DNA of 64,000 nucleotides from Nocardia carnea NBRC 14403 (lineage in GTDB: Bacteria; Actinomycetota; Actinomycetes; Mycobacteriales; Mycobacteriaceae), in assembly GCF_000308515.1 (NCBI RefSeq), contig NZ_BAFV01000001.1, forward strand, positions 41,129 through 105,128, read 5' to 3'. The notes under the pieces were generated by a model. The model worked only from the letters and a program-made list of their open reading frames with translations. It did no database searches and was not told the origin of the DNA. The position numbers and the translations under genes were made by a program. Shown here one piece after another: positions 17,037-27,000 of this stretch (its first letter is position 1; each line of letters starts with the position of its first letter).

Positions 17037-18332
17037 TCACAGGGCCGCGGACTGTTTGAGTTCCAGGTACTCGTCCGCCAGCGCACCCGGCAAGTCGGGG
17101 CCGGCGGCGGCGATCACGGCAACCCCCATCCGGCGCAGCGATTCCTGGACTACCGCCTGTTCGGCGAGCCGGGATTCGGCGGCCGCGGCGCGGTACAGCG
17201 CGCGCAGATCGCTGCGGTCGGCGGCCGCGGCGGTGATCTCCGGATCGGTGACCGAGACGATCAGTACCCGGTGGCGTTCGGCGAGTACCGGTAGCACCGG
17301 CAGTAGATTCTCGGTCACCGCCGCGCTGTCCAGTCCGGTGAACCAGACGATGAGACTGCGGCGGCGAGCCCGGCGGATCGCGGCCCGCACCAGCCCTTCG
17401 GAATCGGTATCGACCAGTGCCGGGGTGACCCCTGCCAGCGCGTGCATGAGCTTCGGCTGCACACCGCGCCCGACTCCGGTGCGTACCTCGGCGCGTACCT
17501 CGCGGTCGAAGGCGATCAGGCCGACCATATCGCCGCCTGCTGCGGCCAGACTGCCCAGCAGTAAGGCCGCCTCGATCGCACCGTCGAGGCGGGTACCGGC
17601 GCCCACCCGGGCAGCGCTGATCCGGCCGGTGTCCAGCAGCATCAGCACTTGCCGGTTGCGTTCCGGGCGCCAGGTCCGGACCAGCACATCGGTGGCTCGC
17701 GCGGTTGCCCGCCAGTCGATGGTGCGGACATCGTCGCCCGGCACGTATTCGCGGAACGAATCGAATTCGGTGCCCTGGCCGCGTAGATCCGCCAGATTCC
17801 GGCCTTCCAGATGGTGCAGCCGCTTGATCTTGCCGCCGAGCAATCGTTCGCTGTGGAACGGCGGCAGCGCCCGGACCCGCGCAGGCACCACTCGCTGGAA
17901 CTGGTGACCGGTCAGCCCCAGCGGGCCGAACAGGCGTACGGTGACCGGTCCGGCGGCGCGATCACCGCGGCGGGTGGGCGTGAGTGTGGTGCGCACGCGG
18001 ACGCGGTGGCCGGGTGCGAGGTTCAGCGGGTGTTCCCGGCCGGAGGCATCGGCGCTGCCGGGCCAGTCGTCCCACAGCCGGCCCCGGAGTGTGCGGGAGC
18101 CCGTATTGGTTACTGCGATCTCGATATCGGTGGCGGCACCGAGTCGTAGCACCGTCAGTTCCGTCCGTTCCAGCACCACATCCGCGCTACCGGCGGTGAG
18201 AGCGCGGTCGGTGGCGGCCAGGGCACACAGTAGGGCGGTCGTCAACAGAACCCCGAACCACGAGGGCGACACCACCGTGACGAATACCGCCGCCGCGACC
18301 GCGATCCCGAACAACCGGCCCGTGACGACCAC
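17037..18332 (-). CDS. DUF58 (von Willebrand A-like) protein
   Basis: A 431-residue protein of the DUF58 family that usually partners a MoxR AAA+ ATPase. Two membrane helices lie at the N-terminus (about residues 5-45). A beta-rich middle part and the DUF58 signature around residues 195-215 (FDSFREYVPGDDVRTIDWRA) follow, then a vWA-like fold with LMLLDTGR. It starts with GTG, 3 bases after the moxR stop, so the two are cotranscribed. The family is thought to help assemble or insert complexes with metal cofactors or at the envelope; the client is unknown. Confidence 0.88.
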   Translation of the reverse strand: MVVTGRLFGIAVAAAVFVTVVSPSWFGVLLTTALLCALAATDRALTAGSADVVLERTELTVLRLGAATDIEIAVTNTGSRTLRGRLWDDWPGSADASGREHPLNLAPGHRVRVRTTLTPTRRGDRAAGPVTVRLFGPLGLTGHQFQRVVPARVRALPPFHSERLLGGKIKRLHHLEGRNLADLRGQGTEFDSFREYVPGDDVRTIDWRATARATDVLVRTWRPERNRQVLMLLDTGRISAARVGAGTRLDGAIEAALLLGSLAAAGGDMVGLIAFDREVRAEVRTGVGRGVQPKLMHALAGVTPALVDTDSEGLVRAAIRRARRRSLIVWFTGLDSAAVTENLLPVLPVLAERHRVLIVSVTDPEITAAAADRSDLRALYRAAAAESRLAEQAVVQESLRRMGVAVIAAAGPDLPGALADEYLELKQSAAL

Positions 18333-18335
18333 GGT

Positions 18336-19340
18336 CTACACCGGAACCGGGACGGATTGCAGCAGGCCGGCCAGTACTTGCTCGCCGGTGATCCCGTCTA
18401 TCTCGGCCTCGGGCCGCAGCTGCAGTCGGTGCCGCAGTACGGCCATCGCGACGGTCTTCACATCGTCGGGGGTTACGAAATCCCGTCCGTTCAACCAAGC
18501 CAAGGCTCTGGCGGCGGCCATGAGCGAGGTCGCGCCGCGGGTGGAGGCGCCGTGTGCGACGGCCGCCGCTGTCCGGGTGGCGCGGCAGAGATCGACAATG
18601 TAGGCGAGCACCTCGGGACGGATCGCGACTTCCGCGATCGCGGCCCGGGCCGCGGCGATATGCGCGGGTCCCGCCACCGGTCGTAATCCAGCGGCGGCGA
18701 GGTCGCGTGGGTCGAAACCCCCGGCATGCCGCTGCAGGATACGGAATTCGTCGTCGCGTTCGGGCAGATGGATATCGACCTTGAACAGGAAACGGTCCAG
18801 TTGCGCCTCGGGTAGCGGGTAGGTGCCTTCCTGTTCGATCGGGTTCTGGGTGGCGACCACCACGAAAGGGTCGGGCAGTGGGCGGGGCCGGCCGTCGACG
18901 GAGACCTGGCGTTCTTCCATCGATTCCAGGAGCGCGGATTGGGTTTTCGGTGGCGTGCGGTTGATCTCGTCGGCGAGCAGCAGGTTGGTGAAGACCGGGC
19001 CGTCGCGGAAGGTGAACTCGGCCGAATGCGGATCGTAGATCTGTGAACCGGTGACATCGCCGGGCATCAGGTCCGGCGTGAACTGGACTCGGCTGTGGTC
19101 GAGTTCCAGGGCGGTGGCCAGGGCCCGGACCAGCAGCGTTTTCGCCACCCCGGGTACGCCCTCGAGGAGTACGTGGCCGCGGCACAGCAGGGCGAGCACG
19201 AGGTACATGACCGCGTTGTCGTTGCCCACGACCGCCTTACCGATCTCGGTGCGCAGGGCGGCGAATGCGGCCGCGGCCTCTCCGGCCGTGGGCGCCGCCG
19301 GGCCGGCGGGACCGTCCTTACTGGTGTCAATGCTGGTCAT
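18336..19340 (-). CDS. MoxR-type AAA+ ATPase
   Basis: A 334-residue AAA+ chaperone-like ATPase. Walker A is GVPGVAKT, Walker B LLADEINR, and sensor 1 ATQNP in FVVVATQNPIEQEGTYPLPEAQ. The arginine finger region is LDRFLFKV. The C-terminal helical lid spans about residues 245-330. The ATG at 19340 has GGAGGT 3 bases upstream and overlaps the stop of the DUF4129 gene by 4 bases; a longer frame upstream is a shadow. With the DUF58 neighbour it forms the usual MoxR/vWA pair. Confidence 0.93.
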   Translation of the reverse strand: MTSIDTSKDGPAGPAAPTAGEAAAAFAALRTEIGKAVVGNDNAVMYLVLALLCRGHVLLEGVPGVAKTLLVRALATALELDHSRVQFTPDLMPGDVTGSQIYDPHSAEFTFRDGPVFTNLLLADEINRTPPKTQSALLESMEERQVSVDGRPRPLPDPFVVVATQNPIEQEGTYPLPEAQLDRFLFKVDIHLPERDDEFRILQRHAGGFDPRDLAAAGLRPVAGPAHIAAARAAIAEVAIRPEVLAYIVDLCRATRTAAAVAHGASTRGATSLMAAARALAWLNGRDFVTPDDVKTVAMAVLRHRLQLRPEAEIDGITGEQVLAGLLQSVPVPV

Positions 19341-20368
19341 CCGACCTCCGCTTCGATCCATTCGAGTTGCGCCGCAACGAGTTCCAGGCTCGATGCATCC
19401 GGTACGTGTCCGTAGAGCGCCGCACCGACAGTGTCCGGGTCGGCCCCTATCCGGGTGGCCACGGCGGCCACCAGGGCATCCGGGGAGATGCCGGCGTCGA
19501 CGCCGAGGGCCCGGCGTAGCCGGCGCAGCGTGGCGGCCCGCAGGACGTTCGCGATATATGCGTGGTCGCCGGAGCGGCGGTACAGGCCGGCCTGCCCGGA
19601 CAGTAGTTCGCCGGCGGCCACCTCCACCGGCCGGGGTTCGGCGACCACCGCCCCGCGGCGGCGTGCCCGCCACCACACGAGTACTACGCCGGCAATCAGG
19701 AACTGCAGGATGCCGAAGACCAGCCAGGCACGGGAGCCGGTGAAGACGGAATCGTCACCGGTCGGGCGGGGGAGGTCGGGATCGTAATCGTCCGGTAGGT
19801 CGACCGGTGGCGGGTCGATCGGCGGGGTATCCGGTGCGCTGGGCCCGCTACAGCCCTGCAATATCGCGTAGAGCACCAGTAGCACGACCGCCGTCGATGC
19901 CAGCGTCGCCCAGAAACGGGGGTCGCGCACCATCGCGGGTAGCTTCCGGCTGCTGCCCCGGCGCGGCCGCGATCTACGCCCGACGGCCTCGACTTCCACC
20001 GGATCTGCCGCCGGGGGCGGCGCCGCGGCGGAGAACCGATCGGCCCGGGCCAGCCGATCGTATTCGTCCGGCGCTGCGGGGCGGCCGCCGTAGACGACCT
20101 CGTCGAAGGCGCCGGCGGCCGGGGGAATATCGCCGGAGAGCTCGGACGGTAGTGCCGCCGCGACCTCCTGAGAGGTCTCGCGGGCAGTGCGGGAACGACG
20201 TACGTCGAGCACACCGTGCTGTTCCAGCCCACGTAGCACCGCACGGAATCGCTCGCGGAAAGCGGTGTCGTAATCGCCCTGGGCCGCAGCGTGTTCGGCG
20301 GCGACGCGGTGGGCGTCCGCGGTATCGAGATGCGGCCTGTCCGGGACGGCGCGATGCGGATCGGTCAC
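19337..20368 (-). CDS. DUF4129 protein fused to a DUF4350-like C-terminus
   Basis: A 343-residue protein. Residues about 15-105 resemble DUF4129 (AHRVAAEHAAAQGDYDTAFRE, then RETSQEVAAALP). Two membrane helices at about 152-172 and 218-236 enclose only about 45 extracellular residues. The cytoplasmic tail (LLSGQAGLYRRSGDHAYIANVLRAATLRRL) resembles the end of the separate DUF4350 protein found next to DUF4129 and MoxR in mycobacteria. It therefore looks like a fusion of two neighbours with the outer domain lost. It starts with GTG, overlapping the upstream gene by 4 bases. Confidence 0.7.
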   Translation of the reverse strand: MTDPHRAVPDRPHLDTADAHRVAAEHAAAQGDYDTAFRERFRAVLRGLEQHGVLDVRRSRTARETSQEVAAALPSELSGDIPPAAGAFDEVVYGGRPAAPDEYDRLARADRFSAAAPPPAADPVEVEAVGRRSRPRRGSSRKLPAMVRDPRFWATLASTAVVLLVLYAILQGCSGPSAPDTPPIDPPPVDLPDDYDPDLPRPTGDDSVFTGSRAWLVFGILQFLIAGVVLVWWRARRRGAVVAEPRPVEVAAGELLSGQAGLYRRSGDHAYIANVLRAATLRRLRRALGVDAGISPDALVAAVATRIGADPDTVGAALYGHVPDASSLELVAAQLEWIEAEVG

Positions 20369-21276
20369 CGATGACCTCTGCTCGCGACCGGAATCCGGAT
20401 ATCCATCCCCTCACGGCGGCAGCGGAGATCGAGATAGCCGACCACCCGTGCGCTGGATTCCACGATCTCGGTGAAGGCCGCCAGCAGCAGCCCGCTGCCG
20501 GTGATCAGGACGAGGAAGGGCCAGCGATGGGTGCCCGAGATATCGCTGACGAACAGGGCGAGGCCCAGCAGGGGAGCCGTCAGCACCGTGTAGACCAGAT
20601 GCCGGCAGATCCAGACACCGGTCCGCTGCATCCGCAGCGTGCCGGTGAGCATCCCGGAACGGGCGAGTGCCGCGCGGGCCGTGGTCTGTTCGGCGAAAAG
20701 AACGGGTGCCGCCACCAGATGCCGCGCTCGCAACCACGCGAGGCCGAACCAGCAGAAGGGGTAGACGAGCACGAACCAGACGATGCCGAGAAAACCGAAC
20801 GGAAGGAACAGCATGCTCGGCGCGAGCACGGCCAGGCCGATCGCGGTGAACGACAGTTGGGTCAGCAGCAGCGGACCCGATCGTTGTCCGGTCTGCCGCA
20901 CTGCCGTCCGCACCCCGACCGGAGCGCCGGCCGTGCGGGCGAGACCCGTGCTCACGGTGACTCCACGCAGCACGGTCCGGATGATCCAGGCGACGGCGAG
21001 CGTGGCGCACAGTGCAGCGAGCGCGGTGCCGTCATCGGATCCGCCGGTCAGGTGGGAGACGAGTCCGATGAACGCAGCCACCACCGCGCCACCGGCCACC
21101 AGCAGTGGCGCGGCGCACCCGGCAATCACCCGGATATCGGCCTGCAGCAGCGCGAACGGCTCATCGAGCAGTTCCCGGAAACTCAGCGGACGGATCGGCA
21201 CCGTCGCTTTCCGGGCTCGGTGTTCCGGATCTACTCCCGCCCCGACGGAGCCGGCCGTAGGGGCGGCAGGCTGCAC
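20365..21276 (-). CDS. Polytopic membrane protein of the MoxR/DUF58 cluster
   Basis: A 303-residue protein with about six membrane helices and a C-terminal cytoplasmic end. The N-terminal part has the short helix PIRPLSFRELLDEPFALLQADIR, typical of the glycerophosphoryl-diester-type/YciC-like membrane proteins beside these clusters. GTG at 21276 is chosen because codons further upstream look non-coding; the ribosome site is weak. It overlaps the DUF4129 gene by 4 bases and begins the four-gene leftward operon. Function unknown. Confidence 0.72.
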   Translation of the reverse strand: MQPAAPTAGSVGAGVDPEHRARKATVPIRPLSFRELLDEPFALLQADIRVIAGCAAPLLVAGGAVVAAFIGLVSHLTGGSDDGTALAALCATLAVAWIIRTVLRGVTVSTGLARTAGAPVGVRTAVRQTGQRSGPLLLTQLSFTAIGLAVLAPSMLFLPFGFLGIVWFVLVYPFCWFGLAWLRARHLVAAPVLFAEQTTARAALARSGMLTGTLRMQRTGVWICRHLVYTVLTAPLLGLALFVSDISGTHRWPFLVLITGSGLLLAAFTEIVESSARVVGYLDLRCRREGMDIRIPVASRGHR

Positions 21277-21475
21277 GCGGCCGAGTCTAACCGGTACGCG
21301 GACGACAGGACGGGCATGATTCGGCCGCGCTCGTGTACCGGGCCGGCCATCGTTCCTATGCGGCCCTTCGAGGTGACGGCGGCGGATGGACAGGGGTCTT
21401 CGAAAGGATGCGGCCGGTTGCACCCCTGCGGCGGCAATCCCCGGTGGGCTTCGGCGGGATACGTGCGGACATCGT

Positions 21476-23161
21476 TCAGTTGCCGGGAGGCAGTTCCCGG
21501 GGTGTGCGTCCTTCCGGCAGTTCTCCCGTTGCGCGTCCCGGCAGTGCGGTACCGGTTGCGGGTTCCAGCCGGGTTGTCGACGAGACGATCGCCTCGGGTT
21601 CCAGGGTCAACTCGGCGTCCACCACCGTGTTCACCGGCGCTGCGCTGTCACCTGACCGGTCGCGCCCGGTCTGTGCTTGCGCAGTCACGCCGTCGACCGT
21701 GATGTTGCGAGTCCGGCGCAGGGTGAAGGTGATCTCCTCGGCTTCGGTGAATACGTGGCGGGCAGTTCGCAGTGGCCGGCTCGCGGTGTCGAGGGCGTCC
21801 TCGAACGCCGAGCTCACGAAACCCGGTACCAGCGGGCCGATCCAGCGGGCGGCAGTATCGGTGAACGGAACCGTGCCGACCAGCGGCAGTTCCAGGCCAC
21901 GTGACGGTCGCGCGGGGCTCTTCTCGAGCGGTACCGGTAGATCGGACCCCGTCCCGGCCGGCAGTGACCGCTGTTCGGCCGGCAGTGCGGCGGGTTCGGG
22001 AGTGCGCTCGGTGACTCCGATCTCCAGCCCGCCGAGCGCGGCGATCACCCGGGTGCGCTGGCGTTCCCGGTCGATCGCGGTATCGGCCTCGGCTTCGAGC
22101 CGGGCCGCGGCCAGCTGCCGGTCCGCCTTCACGGCGGCGGTTTCGGCGCGGACTTCTGCCGCTTTCTCCGCGATGGCGGCGTCGGCGGCACGTTCGGCGC
22201 GATCGGCTACCGCCGCGGCGGCGCGACGACGCTCCTGCATGGTTTCTCCGCGCCATCGGCGCAGTATCAGTGGGAGGGCGGCCAGCAGGAGGAAGACAGC
22301 CCAGGTGAGCAGTCGCAACAGGAATGCACCGGTCTGGCCGGTGGTGTGCTCGTGCATGGCTGCCCAGCGGGCTCCGATACCGCGATCGCCCTCGGCTGTG
22401 GCCACTGTCCGGGCGTCGCCCAGCGCGGTCCGGGCGTTGTCCACGCGCATATCCAGTGGAGCGATACGGCTCTGCGCCACCGAGAGGGCAGTACGCGCAT
22501 CGTCGAGCATGTCGTTGGCGGTATGAGCCTCCGGGCCTCGGCCCGGTACACCGGTGATCTTCGTCTGCGGGCAGCCCGGGCCGGGATTGAACTCACATCG
22601 GGCGACGATGAGCGCGTTGTCGATATCGGCCTCGGCTCCGGCTATATCGCGGTCCAGTGCGGTGCGGTCGGCGATTGCGCGGTCCAGCTCGTCCTGGGCG
22701 GTGCGTACTGCCGGAGTGGCGGCGGCCGCGGCTACTGCGTGTTCGTCGAGGATCCTGTCGACCGAGCTGTCGAACAACACGGTGGTGGCCAGTTCGGCCA
22801 CCATCAGACCGGTCAGCGCGGTTACCGCGAGCCTGGTCGCCACCGCCGCGATATCGGTCGTGCCCGCGGGCCGGTCGGGCCGGGCGGCGGGTTGGGCGCC
22901 GGCCAGTGCGCGGCCCACCAGGCCCATGAGCAGTCCGGTGATCAATGCTGTGGGCAGCACCGCTGCGGCCGGCCACTCGCCGCGGCCCAGCGCGACCCCG
23001 GTGACTCCCGCCGAGACCAGCGCGAACAGCGCCACACCTGTGCCGGTGACGATATAGCCGGTGCGCTCGTATCCGTCGGTGGGCTCGGTGGGCTGTCCGC
23101 CGCCGAGCCAGAGGAACATGCCGGTGACGCTCATGGGACCCATAACCTCTGCAGCTGTCAT
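21476..23161 (-). CDS. DUF4407 membrane protein with long coiled coil
   Basis: A 561-residue protein of the DUF4407 type. Three to four membrane helices lie in the N-terminal 130 residues (MFLWLGGG, VTGTGVALFALVSAGVTGVAL, the LFDSSVDRIL helix). A periplasmic helical segment of about 130 residues with a cysteine pair (CEFNPGPGCPQ) follows, then another helix pair (about 275-300), and a long charged cytoplasmic coil rich in Ala, Arg and Glu. The C-terminal 150 residues are not recognised. It ends about 200 bases from the preceding cluster and may be separate from it. Function unknown. Confidence 0.75.
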   Translation of the reverse strand: MTAAEVMGPMSVTGMFLWLGGGQPTEPTDGYERTGYIVTGTGVALFALVSAGVTGVALGRGEWPAAAVLPTALITGLLMGLVGRALAGAQPAARPDRPAGTTDIAAVATRLAVTALTGLMVAELATTVLFDSSVDRILDEHAVAAAAATPAVRTAQDELDRAIADRTALDRDIAGAEADIDNALIVARCEFNPGPGCPQTKITGVPGRGPEAHTANDMLDDARTALSVAQSRIAPLDMRVDNARTALGDARTVATAEGDRGIGARWAAMHEHTTGQTGAFLLRLLTWAVFLLLAALPLILRRWRGETMQERRRAAAAVADRAERAADAAIAEKAAEVRAETAAVKADRQLAAARLEAEADTAIDRERQRTRVIAALGGLEIGVTERTPEPAALPAEQRSLPAGTGSDLPVPLEKSPARPSRGLELPLVGTVPFTDTAARWIGPLVPGFVSSAFEDALDTASRPLRTARHVFTEAEEITFTLRRTRNITVDGVTAQAQTGRDRSGDSAAPVNTVVDAELTLEPEAIVSSTTRLEPATGTALPGRATGELPEGRTPRELPPGN

Positions 23162-23444
23162 CGATTCGTTGTCTCAGCGTGACAGGCGACACGGCAGTCC
23201 ATCGAGCCCTCGCGCGCTGGTGTGGTCATCTTCACAGGCGCCGCTGAGCATGTCGTGCCGAGGCGCGCTGTCCGGGTCCGGCGGAGCTTGTGGCCTGGCC
23301 GAATTCTGCGTTCCCGCAACAGGAAAGAGCTTCGGCCCGCCGCTGTAAATGTGGCGTGAACCACTGAAAGATGCGTTTGCTGTGCGTGTGCTGTGTCGCG
23401 GGAAACGTAAAACAGTCCGGACGGTCGGATCATGTTCTGTGCTT

Positions 23445-23486
23445 GTCACGACGCTGTCACGAACATCTCACCGCGGTGTGTGACAG
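23445..23486. promoter_or_regulatory. Phased GTCAC elements and nested palindrome upstream of gltB
   Basis: GTCAC (23445-23449), GTCAC (23456-23460) and CTCAC (23467-23471) recur every 11 bases, one helical turn. They run into a perfect CACCGCGGTG palindrome and a closing GTGACAG (23480-23486) that pairs with CTGTCAC at 23454. Such spacing resembles OmpR/GlnR-type half sites; GlnR control of gltBD is known in some actinobacteria, but a match to its consensus is only partial. Confidence 0.35.
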
Positions 23487-23688
23487 TTAGCCGCGGGCGG
23501 GTGGGTTTGCCGATGGCCGCCGCCGGGAATTCATCTTCGATGCAGGTGAGCGTGGGTTCGGCGGATGCGACGGGGCATCGGGAAATGAGCCGGACGGGTG
23601 GATCGCCGCTGTTCGGAGGGTCGATCCGGAATCGATTTCAGCCGGAACGCTGCTTTACACTAGAAAACGCGCATACGTGGAGGAATGA

Positions 23689-23730
23689 ATGAAGAAGCCC
23701 AGCTCAAGGCCTGGCAGCCCAGTTTATTAG
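23689..23730 (+). CDS. Possible 13-residue leader peptide of gltB
   Basis: ATG at 23689 is preceded by GGAGG (23679-23683) at a 5-base gap and opens a frame MKKPSSRPGSPVY ending in TAG. An overlapping ATG at 23685 gives a 50-residue alternative with a poorer gap. A possible -10 lies 30 bases upstream, so this would be the first start codon on a gltB transcript. It may be a translated leader controlling gltB, or chance. Confidence 0.3.
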   Translation: MKKPSSRPGSPVY

Positions 23731-24002
23731 GGCAGCCTTGGTTGGTTGGGTTCCGAGCCTGGCTTATCGTTTGCTCTTACGCCGCACATACAGATGTCCG
23801 GCCGAAAGCACGTTCGGGCAACCTATCGGCAAGGCCGGCCTAGCGGGCGAAACCCGTATCCGGGTCCCGAGCGCGTAAGCGCTTCGTTACCGGCGGGCAC
23901 CGGCGCACAACCGCAGGTGGAAACAACTTCAGACGTGACTGCACGCCGAACACCATCAGCGCGGCTGGTGTCGGCCAACGTACGAACGCAGTCCTTTAGG
24001 GA

Positions 24003-24036
24003 GCGTTCGACAGTACCGGCGTTCGACAGGGCGTTC
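24003..24036 (+). repeat. Direct repeats GCGTTCGACAG before gltB
   Basis: GCGTTCGACAG occurs at 24003-24013 and 24019-24029, 16 bases apart, with a partial third copy GCGTTC at 24031-24036. The array ends 48 bases before the gltB ATG. It could be an operator or a leader RNA element. Confidence 0.4.
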
Positions 24037-24084
24037 TCCCCAGGCCGCACCCACGTCGAGGTCGACTTTCTCGAAGGCAGAGGC

Positions 24085-27000
24085 ATGACGCAACTACCTG
24101 GCCACAGGTCCCCCGGACCCATCGGGCTCTATGACCCGGCGCACGAGCACGACGCATGTGGTGTCGCGTTCGTCGGTGATATGCACGGCCGCCGCAGCCG
24201 TGACATCGTCGACAAGGCCATTACGGCCCTGTTGAACCTCGAGCACCGCGGCGCCGCGGGCGCCGAGCCGAACTCCGGCGACGGCGCGGGCATCCTGATC
24301 CAGGTTCCCGACCGCTTCTTCCGTGCAGTCGTCGATTTCGAGCTGCCGCCGGAGGGCTCCTATGCCACCGGTATCGCCTTCCTGCCGCAGGCCCGGCGCG
24401 AGGCAGCGCGGGCGTCCTACGGTGTCGAGAAGATCGTCAAGGAAGAGGGCCTGGCGGTACTCGGCTGGCGCGAGGTACCGATCGACGAATCGTCGCTCGG
24501 CGCGCTCTCCCGCGATGCCATGCCGCTGTTCCGGCAGCTCTTCATCGGCTCGCCGGCGAGTGCCGACGAGCAGCTGACCGGGATGGACCTGGAACGGCGT
24601 GCCTATGTCATCCGCAAGCGGGTGGAGCACGAACTGGGCAAGGCCGGCGCCGGCGAAGGCGCGGTCGGTAGAGAATCGGTGTACTTCCCGAGCCTGTCCG
24701 GGCAGACCTTCGTCTACAAGGGCATGTTCACCACGCCGCAGCTGCGTGCGTTCTACCTGGACCTGCAGGACGACCGGGTGGAAAGCGCCCTGGGCATCGT
24801 GCACTCCCGGTTCTCCACCAATACTTTCCCGTCGTGGCCGCTGGCTCACCCGTTCCGCCGGGTCGCGCACAACGGCGAGATCAACACCGTCGCCGGTAAC
24901 GAGAACTGGATGCGGGCCCGCGAGGCGCTCCTGCGTTCGGATGTCTTCGGCAAGGATTCCGCCGGGAAGAACCGCCTGGAGAAGATCTTCCCGGTCTGTA
25001 CCCCGGGCGCCAGCGATACCGCGCGCTTCGACGAGGTCCTCGAACTGCTGCACCTGGGTGGCCGCACCCTGCCGCACGCGGTGCTGATGATGATTCCCGA
25101 GGCCTGGGAACGTAACGAGAACATGGACTCGCAGCGCCGGGCGTTCTACGAGTACCACTCCATGCTCATGGAGCCGTGGGACGGTCCCGCCTCGGTGTGC
25201 TTCACCGACGGCACCGTCATCGGCGCCGTGCTGGACCGCAACGGCCTGCGGCCGAGCCGGATCTGGGTCACCGAAGACGGCCTGGTGGTCATGGCCTCCG
25301 AGGTCGGCGTTCTGGATATCGACCAGTCCAAGGTCGTGCGCAAGATCCGCCTGCAGCCGGGCCGTATGTTCCTGGTGGACACCGCGCAGGGCCGGATCGT
25401 CGACGACGAAGAGATCAAAGCGCAGCTGGCCGCCGAGCACCCGTACCGGGAATGGCTCGACGCCGGGATCAAGCATCTCTCCGATCTGCCCGACCGCCCG
25501 CATGTACATATGTCGCACGACCGGGTGCTCATCCGGCAGCAGATCTTCGGGTACACCACCGAGGAACTGAGCCTGCTCATCTCGCCGATGGCGAAAACCG
25601 GTGCCGAAGCGCTGGGTTCGATGGGTACCGATACCCCGATCGCCGTGCTCTCGGCGCGGCCGCGGTTGCTGTTCGACTACTTCTCCCAGCAGTTCGCGCA
25701 GGTCACCAACCCGCCGCTGGACGCCATCCGGGAAGAGGTCGTCACCAGCCTGCGCCGCCATATCGGCCCGGAGGCAGATCTGCTGCACCCGAGCCCGGAA
25801 TCCTGTCGCCAGATCGCGATCCAGCAGCCGATCATCGATAACGACGAACTGTCGAAGCTGGTTCATATCAACGACGACGGCAGCCACCCCGGCCTGCGCT
25901 CGGTCGTGGTGCGCGGCCTGTACGAGGTCGCGGCCGGCGGTGACGGCCTGCGCCGCGCACTCGACGCCATCAACACCCAGGTCTCGGCCGCGATCGACGG
26001 TGGTGCCCGCATCATCGTGCTGTCGGACCGCGAATCCAACGAGAAGCTCGCGCCGATCCCGTCGCTGCTGCTCACCGCGTCGGTGCATCACCACCTGGTC
26101 CGGGAACGCACCCGCACCATGGTCGGTCTGGTGGTCGAGGCCGGTGACGCCCGCGAGGTGCACCATATGGCCACGCTCGTCGGTTTCGGTGCCGCCGCGA
26201 TCAACCCGTACATGGCCTTCGAATCGATCGAGGACATGCTCGAGCGGGGCGCGCTGACCGTTCCCGGCAGCACCGGCGATCTGGCGGCCGATTACCGCAA
26301 GGCGGTCGCGAACTACAACAAGGCCGCGAGCAAGGGTGTGCTGAAGGTGATGTCCAAGATGGGCATCTCCACGGTCGCCTCCTACAACGGTGCGCAGTTG
26401 TTCCAGGTGATCGGCCTGTCGCAGGATTTGGTGGACGAATACTTCACCGGTCTGCGCTCGCATCTGGGTGGTATCGGCCTGGACGAGATCGCCACCGATG
26501 TGGCGACCCGGCATTCGGTCGCGTTCCTGGAGAACCGCAACGAGCGCGCGCACCGCGAGCTCGAGGTGGGCGGCGAGTACCAGTGGCGGCGTGAGGGCGA
26601 ATACCACCTGTTCAACCCGGATACGGTGTTCAAACTGCAGCACGCCACCCGCACGGGGCAGTACTCGATCTTCAAGGAGTACACCAAGCTGGTCGACGAC
26701 CAGTCCGAGCGGCTGGCCTCGCTGCGCGGCCTGATCAAGTTCAAGAAGGGTGCACGGTCCCCGATTTCGATCGAGGAGGTCGAGCCCGCTTCCGAGATCG
26801 TCAAGCGTTTCTCCACCGGTGCGATGAGCTACGGCTCGATTTCGGCCGAGGCGCACGAAACCCTCGCGATCGCGATGAACCGGCTGGGTGGCCGGTCCAA
26901 CTCCGGTGAGGGCGGCGAATCGCCGGCCCGGTTCGAACCGGAGGACAACGGCGATTGGCGGCGCAGCGCGATCAAGCAGGTCGCCTCGGGCCGGTTCGGT

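Larger units (their letters stand above)
23162..24084. other. Long gltB upstream region
   Basis: About 920 bases without a convincing protein gene, between DUF4407 (leftward) and gltB (rightward). It contains phased GTCAC elements (23445-23471), a nested palindrome with CACCGCGGTG (23469-23478), a possible -10 TACACT (23655-23660), a small leader frame with its own ribosome site (23689-23730), and 11-base direct repeats (24003-24029). An in-frame extension of gltB to 23746 exists but its residues look random. The region probably carries the promoter and a long, possibly regulated leader. Confidence 0.55.

Noticed and set aside
23746..24084. In-frame N-terminal extension of gltB by 113 codons
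   Set aside because: Residues look random, no ribosome site, and the family start is at 24085.
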